From Axinella damicornis (lineage: Eukaryota; Porifera; Demospongiae; Axinellida; Axinellidae): a stretch of 64,000 bases of DNA. The notes beneath the pieces are model-generated. The model worked only from the letters and a program-made list of their open reading frames with translations, searched no databases and was not told the DNA's origin. The stretch is from assembly GCA_963931865.1 (NCBI GenBank), contig OZ007508.1, positions 1,300,133 to 1,364,132 of the forward strand. Direction: 5' to 3'. Positions 23,926-37,081 of this stretch are shown one piece after another; within the stretch, counting starts at the first letter, position 1; each line of letters starts with the position of its first letter. The translations under genes were made by a program, and so were the position numbers.

Positions 23926-25275
23926 AAGTCAAAGTGGCGTAACCACCATCATTATTATTAGCACTACATTTTTCAGAATGTATACATGTCCCTCTGTATC
24001 ATGTATGTCCTTACATGGGCTGCACCTACATGTATGCTACAGAATACAGCTGCCATTTTCCACGCCTACTTGTAACTTGTGGGCTACTAGCTACACCAAG
24101 GTCAACTTTTGGTTTCAGTTTGCAGTTTCAGTTTGTAGATAGATGGTAATAGATAGTCGTAAAGCTGCTATAGGTTTACTGTAGCTACTACATGTAGCCC
24201 CTGCATGATTCCCTCACATCACACTAAAGGCTGTTTTATTTCCTTACCTTGTGTAGGGGAAATTTACAGTTCATGTGGATGAGCACCGAAGGGGGATCCT
24301 TGATTTATTTAAGGATTCCCTGAAGCCCATCCCTGGCCAGGCATTCACTCACTTGACTGCACTGCTGACACTTAGCTGAGTAAAGGATTTGAAAATCTGG
24401 TGAATGGAAGGAGGTTGCATCCTATATCCACCCACCTGCATCCTGTCTGCATCTAGTTCAGTGACTTTGCATGGTCACGCCACATTCCCATGCAGGTCAT
24501 ACGTACGTCCCCAATGGAGAAATGACTGAGGAAAACCACACATATTATACTTAACGTTGCCACATGTATAGCTTCCACTGGTTAGAGCATCGCTTTTGCC
24601 TTCATCACAAGAAGGTACCAGAAATAGACTTCAACACTGATATACGCAGTACACCCCCATGCAGGCTATGCGCCAGGGGGTGTACTACCGAGCCACTCAC
24701 CAAAGCTCATTTCCCATGATGTTGCTGCTGCTGCCATTGGTGATCCTGCCAATACAACTGCTGCCACTGTCAGTGCTTCCAATGCTGCTGCTGCTCAACT
24801 ATATACAGGCACCACATTGTATGTACAGCTACATGCACAAGCTGTAGTGTAGTCGTCAATGTCCAAGCATGTTGGTTGCATGCGCATAATTATGCCCTTG
24901 GCCCATTTGTCAGTTGCCATGGCACCTGCAGAGGCGGCGCCGCCGGTCCGGCTGTCCGGACCACTCTATCGCCAAATTAAAACGGTCGCCGAAATAGTAC
25001 GTTGGCTGCATTTTTTATCACATACGTTAATGAGCCAATTATGAGACAGAGTATGTATTATGAGACACTCCAGTTTTTGGCTGTAATGTTTCATACCTAA
25101 TCATCATTTGGCTAGGTACTGTAGCTACACCCTACCAGCATAGAAGATTCTGCTAGAACCATTTCCATGCAAACGTGCTTGTTGGTATTCTGGCAGTGCA
25201 TTTATAGCTACAAGTACTACTTCTGGCAAAGTACATGCATGGTACAAGCGAAATGCCTAAAGGTGTGTGCATATT

Positions 25276-25368
25276 TAGCCTCGTCCCCAGGCCTCCGCCC
25301 AGATTTTATCTCGCAGCCGTGGAGAAAAATCAGGATAAAATCTGGGCGGAGGCCTGGGAACGAGGCTA
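25276..25368. mobile_element. 93-bp palindromic MITE, TAGCCTCG family
   Basis: Near-perfect inverted repeat whose ends are TAGCCTCGTCCCCAGGCC and GGCCTGGGAACGAGGCTA. The pairing continues inward through CTCCGCCCAGATTTTATC with GATAAAATCTGGGCGGAG, and the loop is about 20 bp. Confidence 0.9.
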
Positions 25369-25874
25369 GCTATATATCTCTTTTTGTTTGTGTGTTTGTT
25401 TGTTTGTTTGTTTGTTTGTTTGTTTGTTTGATTTCTGTTCCTGAAGGGCCCCCAGGTAGACTGGCGGGGCATTTCCTGGTCCTTCATCCCTCCAGAGTCC
25501 CGTTCCCATACTGTTTTAGCCTCGTTCCCAGGCACTCAGTACGGCGCCTGGACATGGGTGCAGTCTTATTTAAACGGAGGCGTTTCGGTTGTTTTACGGC
25601 TGGTGACGTCCTGAAATGCAGCCGCTATGCATAATACATATATGCTACATACAGACGCCGTGGCGAGTTTTCACTTTTCACGACGGGCGCTAGAGGACTG
25701 CAGTGCAATCCGTTTTACACGCCTACTTGTAGCTAATTAAATTGTGGGCTACAGCTGCATCACGGTCACCTTTCGGTTTCAGTTTGCATTGCGTGCTGTT
25801 TAGTACTTAGTATCGATCGCGAGCCAGTTCTCATTGTTCTAGCTACGATCCCAGGTCTAGGATTCGTAAAAATC

Positions 25875-26413
25875 ATGTCTCTACAGACTGCTTGGGATTC
25901 GTACAGCGGTTCTTGTGCCTGCGGCGAGCGCTACTCCGACAACTGCGCGCACTTCCTTTCAGACGCACTGATCAAGGGAAAGTTTTCCGCCATAGATGGA
26001 GGAAAAGGTTTGCTGTCCGCATGTAGTTTGGTTCCCACACCCTTCTGTGTTTTCGTTGCCGGGGTGCCCAAGAAGGGTCTGGGAGCCAAACTAGTCCGCA
26101 TGCCAAACTGAGCTTTTGTTTAGTTTTATACCTTATACTAATGCTAATAGGTGCAGACTTGAGGAACCGCAACGGGTTCTGTGTGTGCAAGAGTGGTCGA
26201 CCCATCAGGGCCAAAGAGCTTCGTAGATGGTTTGGAGAGAAGTGGACCTATCACACCAAGCCCCAGGCTGGACTGAACCTTGTCTACCAGGAGCGCCCGT
26301 CAGACGGACAAGGGCACGTCCTGTTGAAGAAGTACAAGTCGAACCTCGAGTCGAGTGGATACAAGGGCACTGGGGACCGCACAGACTGGTCCACTCAAGA
26401 GTACTACTACTAG
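25875..26413 (+). CDS. Small Cys/His protein, possible papain-like (NlpC/P60- or Tae4-like) amidase domain, 131 aa
   Basis: Two exons, 25875-26007 and 26151-26413, join in phase 1 to give 131 codons plus stop. Visible motifs in order are a Cys-rich start (SGSCACGERYSDNCAHFLSD), RNGFCVC, SGRPIRAKELRRWFGEKW, LVYQERPSDGQGHVLL and a Tyr-rich C-terminus (WSTQEYYY). NCAHFLSDAL followed later by GQGHV fits the classical nucleophile-Cys-then-His order of NlpC/P60-type peptidases and bacterial type VI amidase effectors (Tae4: Cys in a helix start, His in a GH strand). No signal peptide is apparent. If the match holds it may be a domesticated bacterial cell-wall amidase, as known for dae genes in other animals. 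That function is inferred from motif order alone; I do not recognise the exact family. Confidence 0.75.
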
Positions 26414-26530
26414 GTGTAGCTATAGAGAATACTTGATGTGGATTGCTGGCCATTACTCTGCTTGCATGCTTAGAAATGTGAATGGAGGCAGCTAGACTAG
26501 ACACTTGTATGTTATACCAAAGACTGAACA

Positions 26531-27140
26531 TTAACCCTTTAAGCCCTATTGACGCATAAATGCGTCATTTAGACCCTATGCACTTGTAGGGCTTCTCGCC
26601 AGTCCAAAAAGAGACCAAAAAGTCTTCAGAGGGCCTAGGGACGACTTTAAGGCACGAACTCAAAAATTTGGTCAGATTTCGGCGCGCCTCCCCCACTAAA
26701 CGTACAAGCGGGGGGGTTTCGAAGGGGGGGCGGCAGCCCCCCCTTCGGGCTGTCGTGGGCGTCTTTTGATTTTAATGAGATTCATTGACCCGAGAATGTT
26801 TGATTCTAATGATATTCATAGACCCCACCCAGGGCCTCAAGAAAACCTGCAAATTGGTGGTGTAAGGTGTGCCATCAGTCAGATCTGGCCCAAGTTTAGG
26901 GAAATGCTGGGCGAAAATCCGGCTGACATCCACCTTTGACCTCCGATTGCTGGCCTTGTGGGGGGTCATGAATATCATTAACGGTATTGCCAGAGAGGTC
27001 TCTCCATGTGTGCGGGCCCCACCAAGTTTGGCCGCTGAGGAGCGAATGCTGTGGGAGAGGAGTACCTACGAAAGTGGTGTGCGCTGAATGCATGAAAATG
27101 TGTTGTCTTGGTGGGAAGAATTCGGTGGTTAAAGGGTTAA
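26531..27140. mobile_element. piggyBac-like non-autonomous element (TTAA target, CCCTTTAA ends)
   Basis: The left end reads TTAACCCTTTAAGCCC and the right end TTAAAGGGTTAA, which gives TTAA target sites and inverted CCC...GGG ends over 610 bp. An internal short palindrome (GACGCATAAATGCGTC) follows the left end, as in many piggyBac ends. No transposase frame is present. It inserted right after the Cys/His gene. Confidence 0.65.
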
Positions 27141-29222
27141 ACCAGGTAGAAAATGTTTCAGTGGGACAACGTGTTAGGAAATGCTTCCCAATTCATTAGC
27201 TGTAGCCTGTCTGCCACACTTGCAAGAACTGGTATAGGATATGAGCTGACCATCATTGAATCTGCTTCAACTTGCTGATGATGCTGAAACAGCAATGCCA
27301 TAGAAAATTGTCTCGACCACACATGCAATCGAGCTGCATGCTACTGGGTTGTTGAAGCCAATTAACACATGGAGAGGGTGGCAAGATTAATAACTGCAAC
27401 CATGCTCGCACATTGCGTCTTTTCACCTTATTGATAATTATATCTACAGTGCTTGCATGCATGCCACTCTCCTGTTCGGGTGCATGATTTGGAGCATGAA
27501 AGACCTACTGGTAGTTAGCTACCTGGGCCTGTTCTCAGCAGATAAGTTGTGAGAACTTCTTCCGTCATTGGACCCATAAGAGTGGGTTATCATTATCTTG
27601 GAGTAGCTACATGTATGTATTTGTTTTGTGCCCCCGGTCTGCAGAACAGATACATGTAGCTACAAGGGAACAATCAGAAAGGTCCTGGTAAGTAGGCAGG
27701 CTTGAAGGTAGCTAGATGGCAAGTGCATGGCCTGCAGTGGGATTTGCAACTATACACAGTGTCTAGAGCTACCAAAAACGGGAAAACCGCAGCAAACTGG
27801 TAACTATAGCTACATCATGACTAATTATTATCTATGGCTACATACTATTCATTGCTTACTACATGTATGCCATTGAGAAAGCCAGAGGTGTGTCTTATCT
27901 AGCCATGAATATTTGTATGTGCGCATGAAGTTGGATTTTTTAATTTTACCTTGAATCACATTTGCAGCCCGAGCCATCATGCTGCCATGTGAGCTTTGGC
28001 CCAAACCAACCCTAGCGATCTGTGCTGGGGTTGGTTTGGGTCTGGGGCCGAGATTACTGCTAATGTAAAATTCATGTATCTATAGTAGCACAGGAGTAGC
28101 TACAAGTGATTTCCAGGAAGCACAGGAGCTCCAGAAGCTACCCATTGAATGTGAGCACAGTAGTACTGATTACTTAGTCATGGAGGACTGGAGTCTGGGT
28201 ACACTAGCACTGTACTGCATGTGCGCGTGCAGCCTTACTTAGCCATTGAGAAAGCCAGAGGTGTGGTTGTGGTACAATGATGCGCTCCTCGGTACAGGGT
28301 ACTCGTTACGTGTATAACCGTCAACGGTGGGGAGGAGTCTGGGAACGAACTGTACATAGTACATCGGGATATATAGTACATGACGAAGCCTACTATTCCA
28401 AGTTGTCTAATTTTGGTGTGCTGAGACTGTGAACGATCGATCGAGTCTGAGGGTACTGAACGCAGTCGCCCGTGTGATCGGTTGAATTTAGCCCCATGCA
28501 CGTCAGTGTGAAATAGTTGTACAGCAGCCGGTAAGTTGCTGTATTTCTGATACAGTGTATTGCGTACTGTACTCACGTACATGTACGATTCATATAATAG
28601 TATTCGGGAGGAGCAATAGTCTTGAAATAGACTGTCTATTCTGAAAGTAGTTAAGGGCGTAGATGTACATGTACTTGTGTGCCTGCATAATTATTATGGA
28701 TGTTAATTTTATAGTTTAAGAACTTTATAATTAGCTATGTCTTAAAGTACGTGTTTTGTTTTGTGTTCTGTCTCTCTTGTTTGGGTGCACTTTATATTAG
28801 CTGATGCTATTTGTGTATCCAGTGCTTTGCATAAAGAAAAAAGGACAGCATTGCATGAGCTCCTTCCTGGCCTAGAGTCGGTGAGCACCATTCATACATT
28901 GCGTAATTTTTTTAAAAAATGCACCAGATACTCAGAGGGTCTACAAGTCAAGCTTTTCCCAGGCATGCATGCCCCCTGAATCCCCTATATAGCACTTCAT
29001 TGTACAATGCCCTCCCAAAGTCATATTATATCTTCTCGGACAACAGCTGTGTATACACAAGGAATTTAGAATCTCAGTATATATGCGTAACAATTGTGAC
29101 TTTATACATTATGCAAATGACTCTGCATGAGGCTATAGGGCTCAGTGGCTGCAAAGGGTGCATGGAACACACATTCCAATGTACAAGGTAGCATTTATTT
29201 ATTACAAATCACTTTAGCAATC
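27141..29222. other. Region between the Cys/His gene and the receptor phosphatase
   Basis: Mostly non-coding. 27.55-28.27 kb carries a rearranged, decayed CDCA7 duplicate. The remainder up to the receptor start shows no supported exon. Confidence 0.6.
27550..28270 (+). pseudogene. Rearranged, decayed CDCA7 copy
   Basis: Order of matches to the intact locus: CATTGGACCCATAAGAGTGG (20.12 kb 5' block), GTCTGCAGAACAGATAC and CAGAAAGGTCCTGGT, GGGATTTGCAACT and GGGAAAACCGCAG (zinc-finger exon), then TGAGAAAGCCAGAGGTGTG twice (23.13 kb 3' flank) and CACAGGAGCTCCAGAAGCTA (23.52 kb). The frame is broken and the first Cys pairs are missing, so no protein is made. The copies flank the Cys/His gene on both sides. 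Confidence 0.8.
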
Positions 29223-32200
29223 ATGAAGATGGTACCTGCATGCTTGGGATTCCTCTTGTCTTCCATGTTGGTGTTGAGTAGCTGCTGGATGGTTGTAGGA
29301 GGACAAATGCAGTGCGATCTCAAAGGTATACGTTACCTTAGTACACAATTATTAGCAGCAGGAATTGACTATAAAAGATATTTTCACTGTAGGTACTGGT
29401 GTTGTGGTTATTACAAGTGCTGTCCGCACCGACGATGGGTCCCCTGGAGCCAGACTAAAGTGGAACACAACAATCCCACTTGACTGTATCATAAGTGTCG
29501 CAGTAATCAGTCAATATCGTGATGGTGATTACAAACCGTCAACTATAATGCAGACTGATGAAGCTACTCTGAGTGATCTCCGATGTGATGCCACCTACCA
29601 ATTTAGGGTTACGGTTAATATTAGTGTTAGGCTAGACAACATCACTGCACGTACAACAGTCAGCAGCGAGAGTTTGCCACTTCGTGTTGGAGGTACGTAT
29701 AGAATCTAATGGCATTGCTAAGTTGCTGATTGTCAATGAGAGCTGCATTTAAATAATAGTTGCAGTACTCCTCAGTCTAACCTCAACAAGATGCATTGCA
29801 AAACAGCTGAAACATGGACTAGTATATAGCTCTTTACCAATTAACCAATGACTGCAAAATGCCGTCATTAGCTCCCATGAGCCATAAGAATTTATATGGG
29901 GAATAGAGGATTTGCCTCTTTTAAGCTGTTTCGTAAATAGATAGTCAAAATAGTCAGCCCAGGATTTCACTGTGAAATGTGTTGCTGACATTGTTACAGT
30001 ATATCACTGACTAATCTGTCTACCATTTCCTTGCATGCACATGCAGTTCCTCCCACTCCTGTCAATCTGACAGCTGCAGCCACTGCTGATGGTGCTAGTA
30101 TTGTAGCCTCGTGGGGATGGAACTGTGGTCTACTCCGGTGCCTCTATAAAGTCCAGGTTGTCTACCAACCAAAGGGAAGTAATGAGACCGTTCTTCATCT
30201 GACTGACCATTCAGCAACCAGCGCCACCCTTCAGAACCTGCAGCCCAAGGGGCGATACACGATCTACGTCAGGACCATTGGTGTGATGGGAACAATGGCA
30301 AGAACAGAAAATGTAACTCTCCTACTTGGAGGTAGGACAATGTATAGTACGCAAACTTCATTGCCAAGTTTATGTGCCAGACAACTGAACGTGTGTCAAG
30401 TCTCAAATGCATGCTCTTGCAACACAATCACCAATCATTGAATACTAAGCAAAACAGATAGTTATTACAGCAGTGACCATAAATAACCAAACCACACTGC
30501 AATGTAATGTGTTGTCAGCTGTCATTTAGCTCTCCAGATGCACCATGAACATGTACATATATCTTCCACTGCATGGTATACTATTATGTGTAGGAAGTGA
30601 CCCATGGAGATGTGTAAGCCTTATAGTAATTGTTGTTTGTGTGAGTGCATATGCACTGTAGTAATGGATTCGAAATTGTTATACCTGCTTTTTTTGTTTC
30701 TGTAGCTACATGGCTTTTCAGTGTAAGCATACAGTGATTCAGGAATTAATGTATGTGTGTGGCTGCTTGTGCTCGTTCGTAATTGTGTTCTTTGATCAAC
30801 ATTTATAATTCGTGCAGGTGTTCCAACTAGTACTCGTGGAGAACCTACTAGTGCCCCTAATTCTAATGGAGAAACTGCTAGCATTCCAGGAACTACCATT
30901 AATCCGGATCCTTCTGATGGAGAAACCACTTGCACTCCTTCTAATGGAGAAACTACTGCCACAACATCTGGTGGAGAAACTACTGCCACAATGTCCGGTG
31001 GAGAAACTACTGCCACAACATCTGGTGGAGAAACTACTGCCACAACATCTGGTGGAGAAACTACTGCCACAACGTCTGGTGGAGAAACTACTGCCACAAC
31101 GTCTGGTGGAAAAACTACTGCCACAACGTCTGGTGGAGAAACTACTGCCACAACGTCTGGTGGAGAAACTACTGCCACAACTTCTGGTGGAGAAACTACT
31201 GCCACAACTTCTGGTGGAGAAACTACTGCCACAACGTCTGGTGGAGAAACTACTGCCACAACGTCTGGTGGAGAAACTACTGCCACAACTTCTGGTGGAG
31301 AAACTACTGCCACAACGTCTAGTGGAGAAACTACTGCCCCAACTTCTGGTGGAGAAACTACTGCCCCAACTTCTGGTGGAGAAACTACTGCCCCAACTTC
31401 TGGTGGAGAAACTACTGCCATAACTTCTGTTCCCAGTGTTGAAACTACTGTTGCTGAGTATCCTGGAGGAACTCCTCTACCTGGTACAACAGGTGAGAGT
31501 GGAATGTGCATGTGATTGAAAATTGAGCACCGTATACAGACAACTAATTGTATGCATGCATGTATAACTCTTTCACAGGTGACGAGCCAGCTAGCTTCAT
31601 TCCAGTAGTAGCAGCTATTGTTGCAGCAGTATTTCTGATTGGAGCTGTCTTAGTGGTGGTAATTATCATTCTGATGAGGTAGGCCAGTTGTTGCTTTTCT
31701 ATACCCATTAACCTATCCTAGCATATGTACCAGTGGTTACAAAATGCAAAAACATTTCAACTAATGCATGTATCAACACTTTCACTGTTTACTCATGTAA
31801 AGCCAAACAATGGCCTGTAAACAGTGGGTCTATATTCTCATTCTTCGTAACTTGATTTCTTCATTGATCACTTTATTCAAAACAAGTATTATGTAACTGA
31901 TTGTGATGATTCAGACTCAATCCATTTCAGGAGGTACAAGCAGACAAAGAGAGAAATTCCCAGGCGTGTTCCGTTTGAGCTAGTCAGCATTCATGTTGTA
32001 CACGAGAATGAAAATGGTGTAGGTGTGGAAAATGTGGGTTATGAAACCATCAGATGTGAGTAATGTTTGCTAATATACGCTTATTGCTGGACTGTGAATG
32101 TGTGAATGTGAAGTGTATTGTACATGCTGGTTGTTCAACCACCAGTTGTTGCCCCAGTCATTGAGGAGTGTAAGGAAGCAATCCATGCTTGTGAAGGGGA

Positions 32201-35200
32201 GCAAGTAACCCTCAGGATCAAGGTCTCAGGCATGCCAAAACCCACCATCACCTGGTCCACCAGTGGGAAAACGGTGGAAGGGGGCTATGCCACTGAAATC
32301 GAACAGGATGGTTCTCTTACATTTGTAAGTGTGGAGCTGAAGCACACTGGAACGTACCACTTCACTGCAGCCAATAGGGAAGGAAATGTGGAGGGAATGA
32401 CAAAGCTGGTGGTATATTCTGAGAGTGAACGGGAGAAAGTCCGAAGTGGCCCAACCGTGGAGAGTAAACCAGTCCAAGTGGCAGAGTTTGGAGACTACGT
32501 GTCCTCCCTCCATGCTCAGCAAAATGCAGGATTCACCAGCCAATACTGGGTATTGGTAACATAATTATCGTAGACTGTATTATATAGAATTATTTTTGTT
32601 TAGGCCAAATCGCTTAGACAAACTAGTATATTAACTGTGTTTCAGGACCTGCTGAAGTTTAAAATGTTTGGCTGTATGTTCATAGGGTATATGCCATACG
32701 TACGCTCTTTTTTTTTAATCTTGTGCAATGCATGCCATTTCCAGTACTTGATGGTGTGTTAGCCCACTTTGTTCTTCAGCCCTTCAGTTACTATACCTCA
32801 ACTATGTAGGGTTTGCCAACGGGGGAGAGTGGTCACACTGTACACATTGCCAGGAACATGGACAACTACAACTGGAATCGATTCCACAACATTGTCACAT
32901 GTAAATCAAAACTCATGTACTTGTATGCATTTCTGCCTCTTGCTGTGCCACTGGTTGCCAACTGCTATCACTCCTCACTTGTTTCTCGGTGCTCAGATGA
33001 CGACCATCGAGTTACTCTGGGCCCAACCCCTACCCACGTAAACTCCACCCACAGTTACATCAACGCTTCCTACATTGATGTAAGTCCACCACATCAACAT
33101 GATGCAATATACACCCTGTAACTTACTGTTGGTATGTTTCTTGATGTAGGCTTATTCCGAACCACAAAAGTACATTGCCACCCAAGGTATATGCATGCTT
33201 GTTTGTCATTCACCAACTGGGTGTGCATGATGCGCACACTTAGCGGGTACGTCTTACAATTGTTTTTACTTTTGGAAGCACCAAGTAACTTACAAGCAAC
33301 AATATTATGACTTTGCGTCCAACTTTCATTCAGATCACTTAAAACTGCATAGCTTTCCAGCTATATAGCTACTCCTATTAAAAGGAAACACAGCTTTCAA
33401 CAACTTATGTCTCAATTATTATCTGTATATTTCCTAGTAGTATTGTTAGAAGGATCCTATATAGCTCTTTCTCATTTGGTGTAGGTCCCCTCCCAACGAC
33501 TGTCACTGATTTCTGGCAGCTTGTGTGGCAGGAGAAGGTGAGGGTCATTGTGATGCTCACCAATGTACTGGAGAGGGGTCAGAGAAAGTGCGAGCAGTAC
33601 TGGCCAGACCAGGGGCCCCAGGAGCATGGGCCGTTCACTGTCACACTTGCTGATCAGCAGGTGTTTGCTGACTACACCATCCGAACACTGCAAGTTGTGG
33701 TGAGACTCTCTTCAAGCTAGCTAAGTTTATCTTTTCTGTCTACATTCCCACGGTACCATCTTTGTTCTCTCTCCTTTCAGAAGAGTGGGAGTATGAAGAA
33801 GATGATCCAGTTCCATTTCACAGCCTGGCCAGACCATGGTGTTCCTGAGTACGCTGGACCCATCTTGACCTTCCTGTGCCGAGTGAATGCCCAGCACATG
33901 CCCTCCAAGGGACCACTGCTGGTTCACTGCAGGTAGAACATACATACAGTGGTATTTTTCAGTCTTGTTCCCAGGCCCCTCCCAGCTTTCTGCCACTTGC
34001 AGTATACTGCAAGTGATGAAAAGTTGGGCGAGGGCCTGGGAATGAGGCTAGTATTTTGCATAATTCTGATCCTTAATCCAATCAACATCTCCATGGCAAC
34101 TACAAGTAATAATGGTTTTGTTGCAGCGCTGGTGTGGGCAGGACTGGTACTCTGATCACAATTGACATTGCTCTTGAGCAGGCAGCTAAGGAGGGTGCTG
34201 TGGATATCCCTGCAGTTGTATACAAGATCAGGAGACAGCGGATGAAAATGGTTCAGACAGTTGTAAGCAAACACATTAGCTACCTATACCATAGCTAATG
34301 AGCTCTAGAAAGGCAAGCTGTGTACAATCACACAGCTAATGGATGCATGTAATCATAGAGGTTGTACCATAGCAACTACACGGATTAAAGGCACCACCAG
34401 GTCAATAGATTGTATACCATAGCAACTACACAGATTAAAGGCACCACCAGGTCAATAGATCCATGTAGCTGCTGTTAGACTCATCGCACTTTTTGCTATG
34501 CACACACGTTCCATGTGCGTAATAGGATCAGTACAGCTTCATCCATGATGCCGTCCTGGAGTCTCTCATCTGTGGGAACACACAGATACCAGCTGCAGAC
34601 CTGAGGAGAGCCATTGAGGGCCTGGGGCAGAGGGATAAGCAAACCGGAAGGACAAAGTTTGAGACACAGTTCCACGTATGTGAGACTGTGTTAGTGTTTG
34701 CATAATGCAGTGGGTGGTGTGGACAAACAATAAACAACTTTACTTAGAAGACAGAAGCAGCGCTGTCTGTGTATTTTGCTAATGCAGGTCCTGAGTCAGG
34801 TATCCCCTGACCCAACAGAAGTCAACAGGTCTGTTGCTGTTGGGTACCCCCAGAAGAACAGGAGCAACAAATTCCTCCCATGTACGTAATATAATGATTT
34901 CAGTGCCTTAACCAGTGCAAGTTGGTTCTTGCATGGTCTAATCTTTCCCACTATTCCAACACAGCTGACAATTGGAGGGTGATACTCAAGGCAGATAGAC
35001 CGGACTACATCAATGCCTCTTTTGCCAATGTAAACGCATGTGCAATCACTTTGGAGTGTAGAATGAAGCGGATTTATAAAACGTCAAAGAAGAGAGTTTA
35101 GGCAAGTCACTGTTCCTCCTTTCTGCAGGGCTACAAGCAGTGCAAGGGGTTCATCGTTACACAGGCCCCGATGAAAGACACTTGTCGTGATTTCTGGAAG

Positions 35201-37048
35201 ATGGTGTTTGAGAGGGAGTGTGGGTTGATTGTGATGCTGTCAGACCTGGTGGAGGGTGGAGAGGTACCTGGGATGTGCATAAATTATGCGTGGGTGTGTG
35301 TGTTTTGGTAGTTGAACATTCTTCTCACTCATCACAGAGTTAAAGTTGTTTAAGCGTTCAGGTAAAACTTTAAATTTGAATTTTGAACCCTACCTGCTGC
35401 GATGCTTTGCTGGCTCAGTTCAGTGAGCATTGACCCAGAAAGCTGATGATTGTGGGTTCAAGTCCCATTCGGGATATCAACATTAACTATTACCGGCTGA
35501 CTGATTTACATTTTGAAAGGGCTATAACCTTCAACTGTAGTCTCATTCCCACGCCAACTTCCTCCTTCACACAATGTATGAAGTGGTGGTGGGGGCCTGG
35601 GAAGTTCAACAATTTCTGACACTGCATGTGTAAGGAGGTGGAAAGAGCCCCTCAGCATCTTGAGACTGCAGCTGCTGTGGAATGTTTGCCATACTTATCA
35701 TGCTATAGGAGGTTTGCTACCAGTACTGGCCTGGTGAGAACGGGACAGAGAAGTACGGAGAGTTCAGTGTTTCCACACTCGAGACGTTGAACCAGGAGGG
35801 GTTTGTGCAGCGACTCTTCAGTATTTCTGACCCCAAGGTAAGAACTACTTTGCTGTGAATCTAATACTGCCTGAGGCAGCAGTAGCTTGATGTCCAGCAC
35901 TTACCAATTGCATAGCACTGCACATACTCTGACATCAAAAGAAATTTCTCCACACATTTCCTGCAAGATGACCGTATACTGACGGACATTTTGCCTGTTG
36001 TGTGCAAGGCCCAGAATTGCGGCTGCGCATTATTTCAGTACAATGCATCTATACATACATCCACGCTAACAACACACTTCCCAAGTATCAGCATTAAGTG
36101 ATTATGACAGAGTGTGTGGATCATTCAGTGACATCCATTTTGGAGGAGATAATTGGTTGATTCAAGCATTACTTTCCGATCACATCACACGACACAGTCA
36201 TAGTCTTACATATAGTATAATTATAGTGAGAGGTACAACAGTCTAATCACAGCATGGAGGCTAATCACGCAACTGACACCATAGCGTGCAAACATGCATT
36301 GCCAGAATATTCAGTGCTAATGTGTTCAATGAATGAGATCTTGTAGCTAATAACAGGGCCGTAGGAGTAGGTGCGGCAGGTGCGGCGGCCGCCGGACCAA
36401 TAATATGTTCAGTCTCGCTAGCAAGTTGTTGAATCTTGCAGTTTCCTCCCAAGATTACACCAGAAACGATCTCAGAAGGTCTAAAATTCAAAATTTTCCT
36501 GGGGGAGGGCCCCCAGACCCCCCTATGTGATGCGCTTCACACACTTGCTACGCTTCTGGGTTGGCGCGCTGCCATTGCGCCGCCACGATTTTCATCGCTC
36601 AAATATGCAAAGCGCTCTCCGCCTGACCAAACTAACATTGCTTCCTACGGGCCTGAATAACAGTACAATAGAACGATCTATAATAGCTAAATGACTGTAT
36701 TTTAGGCCATAGAGATCTACCCAGCGACATGAAGCTCCTCTCTTATCCTCAGTCCGGTCAGGTGCACAAGGTGACACAGCTGCAGCTGAGCAGCTGGACA
36801 CCAGACGGTCTCTGTACCAACCCTAGTACCATTTTGACCGTCATTGAACTGTTGTTTACAGTGCAGAGGAGAAGTGGAAACAAATCAATTGTGGTCCACG
36901 GAAGGTGAGAAAATTCCATGGTTGATATTTTCTTTGGGGGGGGGGGGGGGGGGGGGGGGTCCCCTTGAATCTTTGCTCCTCCTCCCTGAAAATGACCCAA
37001 GAAGTATTATGTATGCGACACAACTCATGCCACCTCCTTTCTTTGCCA

Positions 37049-37081
<33 letters not shown>

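Larger units (their letters stand above)
23084..25874. other. Region after CDCA7 with decayed duplicate fragments
   Basis: Holds the CDCA7 3' flank, a decayed CDCA7 exon fragment near 23.85 kb, a short dispersed element at 23.73-23.83 kb, a block at 24.06-24.14 kb repeated at 25.72-25.80 kb (CACGCCTACTTGTA, TTTCGGTTTCAGTTTGCA in the second), and MITE copies at 25.28 and 25.52 kb. No intact gene was found. Confidence 0.6.

Noticed and set aside
30621..31511. 296-codon minus-strand frame rich in VVSPPxVVAV
   Set aside because: Reverse-strand shadow of the 27-bp mucin repeat; its unit is a multiple of three, so all frames stay open.
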